Shown here in pieces: positions 8,168 through 15,174 of a stretch of 19,388 bases of DNA (positions are counted from its first letter, which is position 1; the number at the start of each line of letters is the position of its first letter). The stretch covers positions 1 to 19,388 of the forward strand of contig JASLHQ010000027.1 of NCBI GenBank assembly GCA_030152265.1. Reading direction: 5' to 3'. The stretch is from Savagea sp. GTDB taxonomy: Bacteria > Bacillota > Bacilli > Bacillales_A > Planococcaceae. The notes beneath the pieces are model-generated. The model was not told where the DNA came from, ran no database searches, and saw only the letters and a program-made list of their open reading frames with translations. The translations under genes were made by a program, and so were the position numbers.

Positions 8168-8196
8168 ATTGTAACGATGTAGCCGTGTGCTGTCAA
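8168..8196 (-). promoter_or_regulatory. Sigma-A promoter of rny
   Basis: On the minus strand a perfect TTGACA (8196-8191) and TACAAT (8173-8168) are spaced 17 bp. The predicted start near 8161 gives a leader of about 98 nt before the TTG start codon. Confidence 0.85.
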
Positions 8197-8244
8197 GACT
8201 CGCGAACTTGCTATTCGGACGGGAATCATCGAGAACATTTGCAT

Positions 8245-8283
8245 AAAAAATGCCAACACCCCTTATGGAAATGTTGACATTTT
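8245..8283 (-). terminator. Intrinsic terminator of recA
   Basis: A 12-bp stem with one G-T wobble (8247-8258 with 8272-8283) and an inner CC/GG pairing is followed on the minus strand by a T-run (8250-8245). It lies 6 bases after the recA stop codon. Confidence 0.88.
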
Positions 8284-8289
8284 CAGGAT

Positions 8290-9354
8290 TTATTCTTCTT
8301 TTTCTGGAATTAATTCCAACACTTCTTCTTCATCTTCGGCATGTTCACCGATGACGTAATTGCTGCTCGCAATTCCGTAAGATGCACGAATTTTTTCTGC
8401 AATTTCGTCGCGAATTTCTGGATTTTCAATGAAGAACTGCTTCACGTTCTCACGGCCTTGACCGAGACGTTCCCCTTCATATGAATACCAAGAACCACTT
8501 TTTTGAATAATATCGAGCTCAGCACCAATGTCGACGATTTCTCCTTCTTTAGAAATCCCTTCACCGTACATAATGTCCACTTCCGCTGTACGGAATGGAG
8601 GAGCTACTTTATTTTTTACGACACGAATTCTCGTTTTATTCCCCATAATATCCGTACCTTGTTTGATCGCCTCACCACGACGCACTTCTAAACGTACAGA
8701 TGAGTAGAATTTAAGTGCACGACCACCTGGTGTAACTTCAGGGTTACCGAACATAACACCGACTTTTTCACGAATTTGGTTAATGAACACAGCGATCGTT
8801 TTCGATTTGTTAATCGCACCTGATAATTTACGCAATGCTTGTGACATTAAGCGTGCTTGAAGACCGACGTGTGAGTCCCCCATCTCCCCTTCAATTTCAG
8901 CTTTCGGTACGAGCGCTGCTACTGAGTCAACGACAACGATGTCAACTGCTCCACTGCGAACGAGTGCTTCCGCGATTTCTAACGCTTGTTCTCCCGTATC
9001 TGGTTGAGATAAAAGTAAATTGTCGATATCGACACCTAATTTTTTAGCATACACTGGATCGAGCGCGTGCTCCGCATCGATGAATGCTGCTTGTCCACCA
9101 TCCGCTTGTACTTCTGCAATCGCGTGAAGTGCAACTGTCGTTTTACCAGAACTTTCTGGACCGTAAATCTCGATGACACGCCCGCGTGGATATCCACCCA
9201 CCCCCAATGCTGCGTCCAGTGCGAGTGAGCCTGATGACGACGTTGAAATCTCGTGATCTGTCGTTTCTCCGAGCATCATGACTGAACCTTTACCGAATTG
9301 TTTTTCTATTTGTTTTAACGCATTATCTAATGCTGTTTTTCTTTGTTGATCCAT
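8290..9354 (-). CDS. recA: Recombinase RecA
   Basis: 354 residues, normal RecA length. RecA forms filaments on single-stranded DNA, drives strand exchange, and triggers LexA self-cleavage in the SOS response. Walker A is GPESSGKTT (65-73) and Walker B is VVVD (140-143). The DNA-binding loops L1 (about 147-166) and L2 (around INQIREKVGV, 191-200, to residue 212) are intact. The C-terminal tail is strongly acidic (AEDEEEVLELIPEKEE), as is usual. The ATG is preceded by GAGGAGG at 9366-9372, a rather long spacing of 11 bases; no better start is seen. The gene has its own promoter with LexA-like boxes on both sides and a strong terminator, so it is probably monocistronic and damage-inducible, although cinA is upstream on the same strand. 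Confidence 0.99.
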   Translation of the reverse strand: MDQQRKTALDNALKQIEKQFGKGSVMMLGETTDHEISTSSSGSLALDAALGVGGYPRGRVIEIYGPESSGKTTVALHAIAEVQADGGQAAFIDAEHALDPVYAKKLGVDIDNLLLSQPDTGEQALEIAEALVRSGAVDIVVVDSVAALVPKAEIEGEMGDSHVGLQARLMSQALRKLSGAINKSKTIAVFINQIREKVGVMFGNPEVTPGGRALKFYSSVRLEVRRGEAIKQGTDIMGNKTRIRVVKNKVAPPFRTAEVDIMYGEGISKEGEIVDIGAELDIIQKSGSWYSYEGERLGQGRENVKQFFIENPEIRDEIAEKIRASYGIASSNYVIGEHAEDEEEVLELIPEKEE

Positions 9355-9382
9355 ATTTGTTATATCCTCCTCAAAACATCAC

Positions 9383-9396
9383 CGAATGGATGTTCT
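9383..9396 (-). promoter_or_regulatory. LexA (DinR)-like box downstream of the recA promoter
   Basis: Minus strand AGAACATCCATTCG compares with the Bacillus SOS consensus CGAAC-N4-GTTCG: 8 of the 10 half-site bases match. It lies just downstream of the predicted transcription start, where a bound repressor would block RNA polymerase. Confidence 0.6.
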
Positions 9397-9411
9397 TTTT
9401 TCGTTAATTTA

Positions 9412-9440
9412 ACTATACGACTTTTTTTCTCATTTGACAA
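9412..9440 (-). promoter_or_regulatory. Sigma-A promoter of recA
   Basis: On the minus strand TTGTCA (9440-9435) and TATAGT (9417-9412) are spaced exactly 17 bp. The predicted leader is about 50 nt. LexA-like boxes lie both upstream of the -35 and downstream of the start point. Confidence 0.8.
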
Positions 9441-9448
9441 GAAATAAG

Positions 9449-9462
9449 CGAACATTTATTCT
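9449..9462 (-). promoter_or_regulatory. Second LexA (DinR)-like box upstream of the recA -35
   Basis: Minus strand AGAATAAATGTTCG has one perfect half-site (GTTCG) and one 3-of-5 half-site (AGAAT) against the Bacillus SOS consensus. It lies 8 bases upstream of the -35 box. Confidence 0.5.
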
Positions 9463-9491
9463 GATTTTGAATTTTATACGTCTTTTTAGCC

Positions 9492-10733
9492 TTATTTTTC
9501 GTTTTCTAACAATTGGATCAAGTAATGATAAGCAAAATTAGTTGCGCGCATACGATTCGTATTGCGCATGCCGGACAGTTGCAAACGATACGTATGAACT
9601 TGATCACGATAAGCAATCCCGATCCATACCGTTCCAGCAGGTTGTCCGTCGTGGCTATCTGGTCCTGCCGCTCCAGTCAAACTCACACCGATATCTGTCC
9701 CGAACTTTTTACGTACTGCTTCTGCCATCTGCTCAGCACAATATTGAGAAACGACTCCTCGTTCTTCCAAAGCTTGTCGGTCGAGTTCGAGTTGTTGTGC
9801 CTTTTGTTCAAGTGAATAGACGACTATACCACCGCCAAAAACAGCACTCGCTCCCGTAATCGATGTTAGTTGCGACATAAATTGCCCGCCTGTTAAACTT
9901 TCAGCTGCCGCAATCGTCAATCGTTTCGTTTGAAGAAGGTCTACAGTTTTTGAAAATAACGTTTCATCGTCGATACCGAAAACAAATTCCCCAATTATCG
10001 CGCGAATATCTGCCTCTACTGGCGCGATTAGCGCATATGCTTCTTCGACAGAAGTTGCTTTCGCCGTCAATCGAAGCGTGACACCTTTTGGACTCGCTAA
10101 CGGCGCAACAGTTGGATTAGTTTGTGTTTCTAAAATCGTCTCGATGCGAGATTCTAGTTCCGCTTCTCCGATTCCGAAACAGTTGAGAACACGTGACACA
10201 ATCACTTCTTGACGCTCATCCAGTTTTAATAAATATGGAATCACTTCTTTTTCAAACATCGGTTTCATTTCATGAGGAGGACCAGGCATTAAAATATACG
10301 TATTTTCATCATTCGTATAAGCCATTCCTGGTGCCATTCCAGTATAGTTTTTCAGCACCGTACTATTTTTGAAAACGAGCGCTTGTTTTTTATTGTTCGG
10401 CGTCATAACACGGCCTTGTCTTTCAAAATAATCGGTAATATGCTCGATTGCCGCGTCATCATAATCTAACTCAATGCCTAAATGACGAGCGATCGCTTCT
10501 TTTGTTAAATCATCTTTCGTCGGTCCTAATCCACCTGTAAAGAGCAACACATCCGCACGTTGTTCTGCAATTTTAATTGCATCGACTAAACGTTCTGGGT
10601 TGTCTCCGATGACCGTATGATAATAGACGTCTACTCCAATTTCAGCGAGTCTTGCTGAAATAAACTGGGCATTCGTATTCGTAATTTGTCCTAACAATAG
10701 TTCTGAACCGACTGCGATAATTTCTGCTTTCAT
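9492..10733 (-). CDS. cinA: CinA, competence/damage-inducible protein (nucleotide-pyrophosphatase-like plus NMN deamidase domain)
   Basis: 413 residues in two domains. The N-terminal COG1058 (MoaB/MogA-like) domain has GSELLLGQ (9-16), TGGLGPTKDD (66-75) and MPGPPHEM (149-156). In studied relatives it hydrolyses ADP-ribose or related nucleotides. The C-terminal CinA/PncC domain (about 258-410), which in relatives deamidates nicotinamide mononucleotide, shows ESLTGG (278-283), GGGIVVYS (300-307) and TGAAGPDSHDG (353-363). A longer frame begins at a GTG (10742), but GAGGTG overlaps that GTG and sits 6 bases before the ATG at 10733, which also gives the family N-terminus (MKAEIIAVGSELL). I therefore choose the ATG. 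It follows pgsA by about 10 bases, in the same transcript, and precedes recA as in many Bacillales. B. subtilis cinA is linked to competence. Confidence 0.94.
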   Translation of the reverse strand: MKAEIIAVGSELLLGQITNTNAQFISARLAEIGVDVYYHTVIGDNPERLVDAIKIAEQRADVLLFTGGLGPTKDDLTKEAIARHLGIELDYDDAAIEHITDYFERQGRVMTPNNKKQALVFKNSTVLKNYTGMAPGMAYTNDENTYILMPGPPHEMKPMFEKEVIPYLLKLDERQEVIVSRVLNCFGIGEAELESRIETILETQTNPTVAPLASPKGVTLRLTAKATSVEEAYALIAPVEADIRAIIGEFVFGIDDETLFSKTVDLLQTKRLTIAAAESLTGGQFMSQLTSITGASAVFGGGIVVYSLEQKAQQLELDRQALEERGVVSQYCAEQMAEAVRKKFGTDIGVSLTGAAGPDSHDGQPAGTVWIGIAYRDQVHTYRLQLSGMRNTNRMRATNFAYHYLIQLLENEK

Positions 10734-10743
10734 CTCCGTCACC

Positions 10744-11322
10744 TCACATTGAGTCTAATAAAACATGTCGATTTTTATAGAAATAATCTGCACCCGACCA
10801 AATCGTGAAAATCAAAGCGATATACAACATAATTTCACCTGCTGGAATATTCGCAAGTGCAAAAAAGGCATTATCAAACAATAATAAAATAATCGCTAAC
10901 AATTGTGCGACTGTTTTAATTTTACCTAAACTGTTCGCCGCAACGACTTCCCCTTCACCTGCTAATAGTAAACGCAGTCCTGTTACCGCAAACTCACGAC
11001 TAATAATGACAATGACAATCCAACTTGCCGCAAGATGCATTTCAACTAAAATGATGAACGCTGCTGAGACGAGTAATTTGTCTGCTAACGGGTCTAAAAA
11101 CTTTCCCATATTCGTCACTAAATTATGTTTACGTGCTAAATACCCGTCTAGCCAATCAGTCATCGATGCGACAATAAAAATAAATGTTCCGATCAAACGT
11201 TCAACGGAAAGTGTTACACCACCGAAAGAAAGTTCACCCATTCCGAAATCAATAATCATAAAAATGATGAAAATAGGAATGAGGAATACGCGTGATACAG
11301 TTATTTTGTTCGGTAAATTCAT
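10744..11322 (-). CDS. pgsA: CDP-diacylglycerol-glycerol-3-phosphate 3-phosphatidyltransferase PgsA
   Basis: 192-residue integral membrane enzyme that makes phosphatidylglycerol-phosphate, the committed step to phosphatidylglycerol and cardiolipin, and therefore to lipoteichoic acid anchors. The CDP-alcohol phosphotransferase signature D-x2-DG-x2-AR-x8-G-x3-D-x3-D is complete, at about residues 56-81 (first Asp in TDWLDGY, last in PLADK). Several hydrophobic helices precede and follow it. The N-terminus MNLPNKITVSR matches Bacillus PgsA. A TTG two codons earlier (11328) has only 2 bases between it and AAGGAG, whereas the ATG at 11322 has 8, so I use the ATG. It lies between rodZ and cinA, and the hairpin just upstream may modulate its expression. 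Confidence 0.95.
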   Translation of the reverse strand: MNLPNKITVSRVFLIPIFIIFMIIDFGMGELSFGGVTLSVERLIGTFIFIVASMTDWLDGYLARKHNLVTNMGKFLDPLADKLLVSAAFIILVEMHLAASWIVIVIISREFAVTGLRLLLAGEGEVVAANSLGKIKTVAQLLAIILLLFDNAFFALANIPAGEIMLYIALIFTIWSGADYFYKNRHVLLDSM

Positions 11323-11349
11323 GTCCAAGTCTCCTTTTCATTTAGAATG

Positions 11350-11380
11350 AAAATAGTCATCTAAATAGATGACTATTTTT
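11350..11380 (-). terminator. Strong hairpin overlapping the rodZ stop codon, upstream of pgsA
   Basis: A perfect 13-bp stem (11350-11362 with 11367-11379) carries a 4-base loop. On the minus strand it ends in TTTT then C. The rodZ stop codon (11375-11373) lies inside the first arm. The tail is short for a full terminator, and no promoter fits between the hairpin and the pgsA ATG at 11322. Confidence 0.65.
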
Positions 11381-12236
11381 CAAATTGAATATAAATCGTT
11401 TGATCGACACGTTCTAATTCATAATCTAGTAATTCATCGTTAATGAATACTTTTGCGTCATTTGTACGACCGAGGCGAAGACGAACTTGAGAGTGCTCTG
11501 TAACATCTAAGTCTACGACATCTCCGTCATTTAAAACTTTCGCACCGCCAGGAGTTAATTCTTCCTGGTTTTCAGTTAAAATACTAACCCAAGATTCTCC
11601 TGACAATTCGATGCGTAGTTTAAACTGTTCTACTTCACTCAAACGATACGTTGTCGTGTCTCCTGCTACACTGACCACTTCAACTTTTTGTTCAATTACT
11701 GGTTCTTCCTCCACCTCTTCTTCAATTTCTTCTTCTTTTGTATCTTCCTCAACGACTGGAGGTTTCGGAGGTTCTTTCTGTTGTACCGTTACTTTATTGT
11801 CATCTGGAAGATCAGCAATCGGACTATTCTCTCCCTTATCGTTCATCGTCCACTTCATAAGTAAAGCAACGATAATGATAACTGCAATAATAATAATTGC
11901 GAAAAATAATTTCGGCATCATCTGTTTCATCGCATTATTCGAACGTACACGACGGTGTCTCGCTCGTAAAGGGGTCCCTTCTTCTTCCGCTTTCACTTCA
12001 GGAGAAGGTTGATTCTCCTTATATAAACTCAACACTTCTTGTGGATCTAAACCTACTGCTTCTGCATACTGCTTGATAAAAGCTCTCGCATAAAACGCTC
12101 CTGGCATAGAACTATAATCTTCTTTTTCAATTCCGGAAAGGTACCGTTTTTGAATTTTTGTTATCGATTGTAAATCATCTAGCGAATACCCTTTCGCTTC
12201 ACGAGCCTCTCGTAATAGCTCACCTAATCCGGTCAA
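11373..12236 (-). CDS. rodZ: RodZ-family cytoskeletal protein (YmfM)
   Basis: About 287 residues, a single-pass membrane protein that in relatives connects MreB filaments to cell-wall synthesis and keeps rod shape. Residues 1-75 form the cytoplasmic helix-turn-helix domain (GELLREAREAKGYSLDDLQ and KIQKRYLSGIE). A basic stretch (RARHRRVR, 91-98) precedes the transmembrane helix at about 110-128. An external linker of about 60 residues is rich in Glu and Pro, followed by the C-terminal DUF4115-type beta domain. The frame extends to a TTG at 12254, but AGGTGG lies 9 bases before the TTG at 12236, which gives the family-like start MTGLGELLREAR, so I choose that. Upstream is ymfK (35-bp gap) and downstream pgsA, as in B. 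subtilis. Confidence 0.9.
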   Translation of the reverse strand: MTGLGELLREAREAKGYSLDDLQSITKIQKRYLSGIEKEDYSSMPGAFYARAFIKQYAEAVGLDPQEVLSLYKENQPSPEVKAEEEGTPLRARHRRVRSNNAMKQMMPKLFFAIIIIAVIIIVALLMKWTMNDKGENSPIADLPDDNKVTVQQKEPPKPPVVEEDTKEEEIEEEVEEEPVIEQKVEVVSVAGDTTTYRLSEVEQFKLRIELSGESWVSILTENQEELTPGGAKVLNDGDVVDLDVTEHSQVRLRLGRTNDAKVFINDELLDYELERVDQTIYIQFEK

Positions 12237-12271
12237 TACAACCACCCACCTCAATAAATTTTAACAATTGT

Positions 12272-13063
12272 TTAAAAAGGAAACATATCCATACTTTGAA
12301 TCGGTGCCATTTTCACATCTTGTTCTAACAATTCATACGTAATTTCTTCCTCTTCTGTCGTACGTAATTCAATGATATAGTCAAAGTCATCCATCGTATA
12401 TTCGGAATGTTTGACGAATAAGTCTGGATGTTCAATCACTTTCACACCTGGAATACTCATAATTTCACGCACGAGTTGCATATGTTTCTCATCCCCTGCA
12501 CGACGCGTTACAATGCCATCGAAAATAAATATGTTATTCGGATCATACTCATCTCCTTGCAGACGGTTTCGCACGGTTTGTTTCAATAATGTAGAGGATA
12601 AAAAGACCCATTTTTTATTCGCGGATACACTCGCTGCGACAATGGCTTCTGTCTTCCCTACACGAGGCATTCCTCGAACGCCGATAAGTTTATGTCCTTC
12701 TTCTTTAAAGAGTTCCGACATAAAATCAACGAGCACTCCTAAATCACTACGTACAAAACGATATAGTTTACGATTTGTACTGGAACGCTCAATGTAACGA
12801 CCGTGACGAACTGCGAGGCGGTCACGCAATCTCGGCTTGCGAATTTTACGAAGTTCAATCGCTTCCATCGTACGTGCAATTAAGGCGAAACGTTCAATTT
12901 GCTTATCGTCTTTTGCTTTTACTAACATGACACGACGATTATTTTCTACGACGCCGTTAATCGTCACGATGTTCACTTTCAACATTCCGAGTAAAGAGGC
13001 GATATCTCCTAGTAGACCTGGCCTGTTAATTTTAATTTCATACTCTACGTACCACTCACTCAT
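12272..13063 (-). CDS. ymfK: YmfK-family protein (DUF3388), ACT-like domain fused to a P-loop domain
   Basis: 263 residues of a family conserved in Bacillales with no established function. Residues 1-75 look like an ACT domain (WYVEYEIKINRPGLLGDIAS, then VNIVTINGV), the kind that often senses small ligands. A basic linker (RDRLAVRHGRY, 80-90) follows. A nucleotide-binding P-loop is visible at 131-138 (GMPRVGKT), with a Walker B-like FIFDG at 179-183. The C-terminus is acidic. An upstream extension of 21 codons lacks family similarity, whereas ATG 13063 has AGGTG 7 bases before it and gives MSEWYVEYEIK, matching B. subtilis YmfK. It heads the probable ymfK-rodZ-pgsA-cinA operon, with a plausible promoter at 13104-13132. 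Family assignment is firm; biochemical role unknown. Confidence 0.88.
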   Translation of the reverse strand: MSEWYVEYEIKINRPGLLGDIASLLGMLKVNIVTINGVVENNRRVMLVKAKDDKQIERFALIARTMEAIELRKIRKPRLRDRLAVRHGRYIERSSTNRKLYRFVRSDLGVLVDFMSELFKEEGHKLIGVRGMPRVGKTEAIVAASVSANKKWVFLSSTLLKQTVRNRLQGDEYDPNNIFIFDGIVTRRAGDEKHMQLVREIMSIPGVKVIEHPDLFVKHSEYTMDDFDYIIELRTTEEEEITYELLEQDVKMAPIQSMDMFPF

Positions 13064-13103
13064 CCCTCGACACCTACCTTTATCGTTCCAACTGTGTAAC
13101 ACT

Positions 13104-13132
13104 ATCATAACGGATAGCATTAACAATTTAAA
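13104..13132 (-). promoter_or_regulatory. Probable sigma-A promoter of ymfK-rodZ-pgsA-cinA
   Basis: On the minus strand TTTAAA (13132-13127) and TATGAT (13109-13104) are spaced 17 bp, about 40 bases before the ymfK ATG. The -35 is weak. A direct repeat of CATAAGTC lies just upstream, at 13161-13144. Confidence 0.45.
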
Positions 13133-13156
13133 GGAAAAACACTGACTTATGTCGAC

Positions 13157-13885
13157 TTATGAAATATACCAGCCACCGTTTAAGTTAATGACTTCTCCTG
13201 TCATATAATCCGAACGACCGCTCACTAAAAATGTGACGTAATGTGCGACATCATCAGGCGTTCCAATTTGTTGAAGAGGTATCGCAGCTTGTGCATCGAT
13301 TCGTTCGGCTTCGTTAAACATACGGTTCATTTTCGTGTCAATCCATCCAGGTGCGACACCGTTCACTCGAATACCTAAAGGTGCGACTTCTTTCGCATAC
13401 GCGCGCACAAAAGCATGTTGCGCTCCTTTTACTGTGGAATACAACACTTCATTTGCTGCTCCCGCACTTCCCCATATGGAGCCTATAAAGATGACGTATG
13501 ATACTTGTTTATGTTGCATACGTGCACTCAATGTACTAATAATTTTTATCGGTGACTGCACGTGCACTTTCCATAAGTAGTCCATTTCTTCGTCTGTCGT
13601 CTCACTGACGAGCTTCAATAGTTCGACACCGTGCGCAACGATAATCGCTTCTACTTCGACAATCGACTGTGCGAGCGTCTCTACTTGTTCGGCTTCATAC
13701 AAATTCGCTTGCATCGGTAAAAAATATTGCGTCGGGTACGTCTCTTCTAATTCGTGTAACAGCTGTTCGATACGCGCCACATTCGTCGAATAATGCAAGT
13801 AAAGCGACCAGCCATCTCGCGCTAATTCGCGACAGATGGCATGACCGATTTCTCCTGATGCACCTAATACGAGTGCGAATTTCAT
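13157..13885 (-). CDS. ymfI: Short-chain dehydrogenase/reductase (YmfI, FabG-like)
   Basis: 242-residue classical SDR with a Rossmann fold. The cofactor loop is GASGEIG (8-14), a variant of TGxxxGIG. The catalytic set is Ser136 (FIGSIWG), Tyr149 and Lys153 (YSTVK). The C-terminus ends NLNGGWYIS, like FabG-type enzymes. The usual NNAG motif is replaced by VAHG (83-86), and the substrate is unknown. The frame runs 20 codons further upstream, but the ATG at 13885 has GGAGAAAG before it, begins directly with the Rossmann strand MKFALVLGASG, and overlaps the ymfH stop as ATGA, so translation is probably coupled. Last gene of the ymfF-ymfH-ymfI set. B. subtilis has ymfJ next; here the 93-bp gap to ymfK holds no such gene. 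Confidence 0.9.
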   Translation of the reverse strand: MKFALVLGASGEIGHAICRELARDGWSLYLHYSTNVARIEQLLHELEETYPTQYFLPMQANLYEAEQVETLAQSIVEVEAIIVAHGVELLKLVSETTDEEMDYLWKVHVQSPIKIISTLSARMQHKQVSYVIFIGSIWGSAGAANEVLYSTVKGAQHAFVRAYAKEVAPLGIRVNGVAPGWIDTKMNRMFNEAERIDAQAAIPLQQIGTPDDVAHYVTFLVSGRSDYMTGEVINLNGGWYIS

Positions 13886-15174
13886 GCTTCTTTCTCCATC
13901 GGCACAATTTGCATCACCGTTGAATTGTTCGACTGAACGAACCATTGCAACGCTTCTTTCACATCTTCTAATGTGATCGAGCGATAAACATCAACATGGT
14001 CAAATAACATCGTGTCATGGAAAGCGTAGTTCGTAAACTGATTCGCGATAAATTCCGGACTGTTTAACGAACGGATAAATAAACCAATTTTACGCTTAAT
14101 GAGTCGCTCCAACGCTTCTTCGGTCAACAATTCGTCGCGACGAGTAAATGTTTCGTGAACCGCCTCTCGGAACGTTTCCGCTTCAAATGTATCCGTGCTG
14201 ATCGTCGCAAACGCAAATGTGCTTTCTAATGTCACGTCATACCCGAATGATTCGTCGATAAACCCTTCATCGTACGCTTTTTCGTAAAAAGGTGTCGTCG
14301 TACCGAATAATAAATCGAGTCCGAGTTGATAGACGAGCTCACGTTTTAAAAAGTCTTGACCTTTTAATTGACCTGCCGGAAGTTTAAAACCGATGTTCAC
14401 TTTCGGTTTAAACACGTCCATCGCAATCGTGCGCTCTTTCACTTGTACATTTAAATCTTCTTCCTCGATGAAACGTTCGACATTCGGTTCATTTGTCAAC
14501 TCACGCGCTCCTTGATTGTCGCGAATAAGTTGCATCGTTTCTTCGACATCGACCGCTCCGACGACGAATAACAACATGTTCGACGGATGGTAAAACGTTT
14601 CATAACATGTGTATAAATGATCTTTCGTAATGTCTTGAATGGATTCAACTGTCCCGGCGATGTCGATGCGTACCGGATGCTCTCGATACATATTTTCAAC
14701 TGCACCGAAATAAATGCGCCAATCGGGCGAATCGTCATACATCATAATTTCTTGTGCGATAATTCCTTTTTCTTTTTCCACCGTTTCTTCAGTAAAGTAA
14801 GGTGCTTGAACGAAATCGAGCAAAGTCGTCATATTTTTCTCGACATTGCTCGTCGCTGAGAATAGGTAAGCTGTTCGTGTAAAGGACGTATAAGCATTCA
14901 CAGACGCTCCTTGTTGACTGAACGTATGGAAAATATCTCCTTCTTCTTTTTCAAACATCTTATGCTCTAAAAAGTGCGCGATGCCGTCAGGAACAACGAT
15001 CGGTTCTTCCGCATGAAGCGGTGTGAACGTTCGATCGATGGAACCGTATTTCGTCGTATACGTCGCATACGTTTTCGAATATCCTTTTTTCGGGAGGAGG
15101 TAGACAGTTAATCCGTTTGGAAGCACTTCTTTATACAATGTTTCCTCCACTGCATTTAATTCAATCTTCTCCAT
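13882..15174 (-). CDS. ymfH: M16 zinc peptidase (YmfH family), catalytic partner
   Basis: 430-residue M16 (pitrilysin-like) metallopeptidase half. The inverted zinc motif HFLEH is at 67-71 (His67, Glu70 as general base, His71), with the distal zinc-ligand Glu near 142 (IIAQEIMMYDD). The second, inactive-like M16 domain fills the C-terminal half. Close similarity to B. subtilis YmfH can be recognised through GIAHFLEHK, GASVNAYTSFTRTAYLFS and FYHPSNMLLFVVG. Two starts are possible: GTG at 15180 has only 3 bases between GGAG and the codon, while ATG at 15174 has 9, so I use the ATG. It overlaps the end of ymfF by 14 bases and its own stop overlaps the ymfI start. It probably forms a heterodimer with YmfF, which lacks the zinc motif. 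The natural substrate is not known from this sequence. Confidence 0.92.
   Translation of the reverse strand: MEKIELNAVEETLYKEVLPNGLTVYLLPKKGYSKTYATYTTKYGSIDRTFTPLHAEEPIVVPDGIAHFLEHKMFEKEEGDIFHTFSQQGASVNAYTSFTRTAYLFSATSNVEKNMTTLLDFVQAPYFTEETVEKEKGIIAQEIMMYDDSPDWRIYFGAVENMYREHPVRIDIAGTVESIQDITKDHLYTCYETFYHPSNMLLFVVGAVDVEETMQLIRDNQGARELTNEPNVERFIEEEDLNVQVKERTIAMDVFKPKVNIGFKLPAGQLKGQDFLKRELVYQLGLDLLFGTTTPFYEKAYDEGFIDESFGYDVTLESTFAFATISTDTFEAETFREAVHETFTRRDELLTEEALERLIKRKIGLFIRSLNSPEFIANQFTNYAFHDTMLFDHVDVYRSITLEDVKEALQWFVQSNNSTVMQIVPMEKEA

Noticed and set aside
10805..11350. Plus-strand open frame of 181 codons opposite pgsA
   Set aside because: It is long only because pgsA has few codons giving antisense stops. 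The composition is repetitive Ile/Lys/Asn/Ser and there is no Shine-Dalgarno sequence or promoter.
11611..12012. Plus-strand Ser/Thr-rich frame opposite rodZ
   Set aside because: It is the complement of the Glu/Pro-rich linker of RodZ, which yields serine-rich antisense text; it is not a real low-complexity surface protein.
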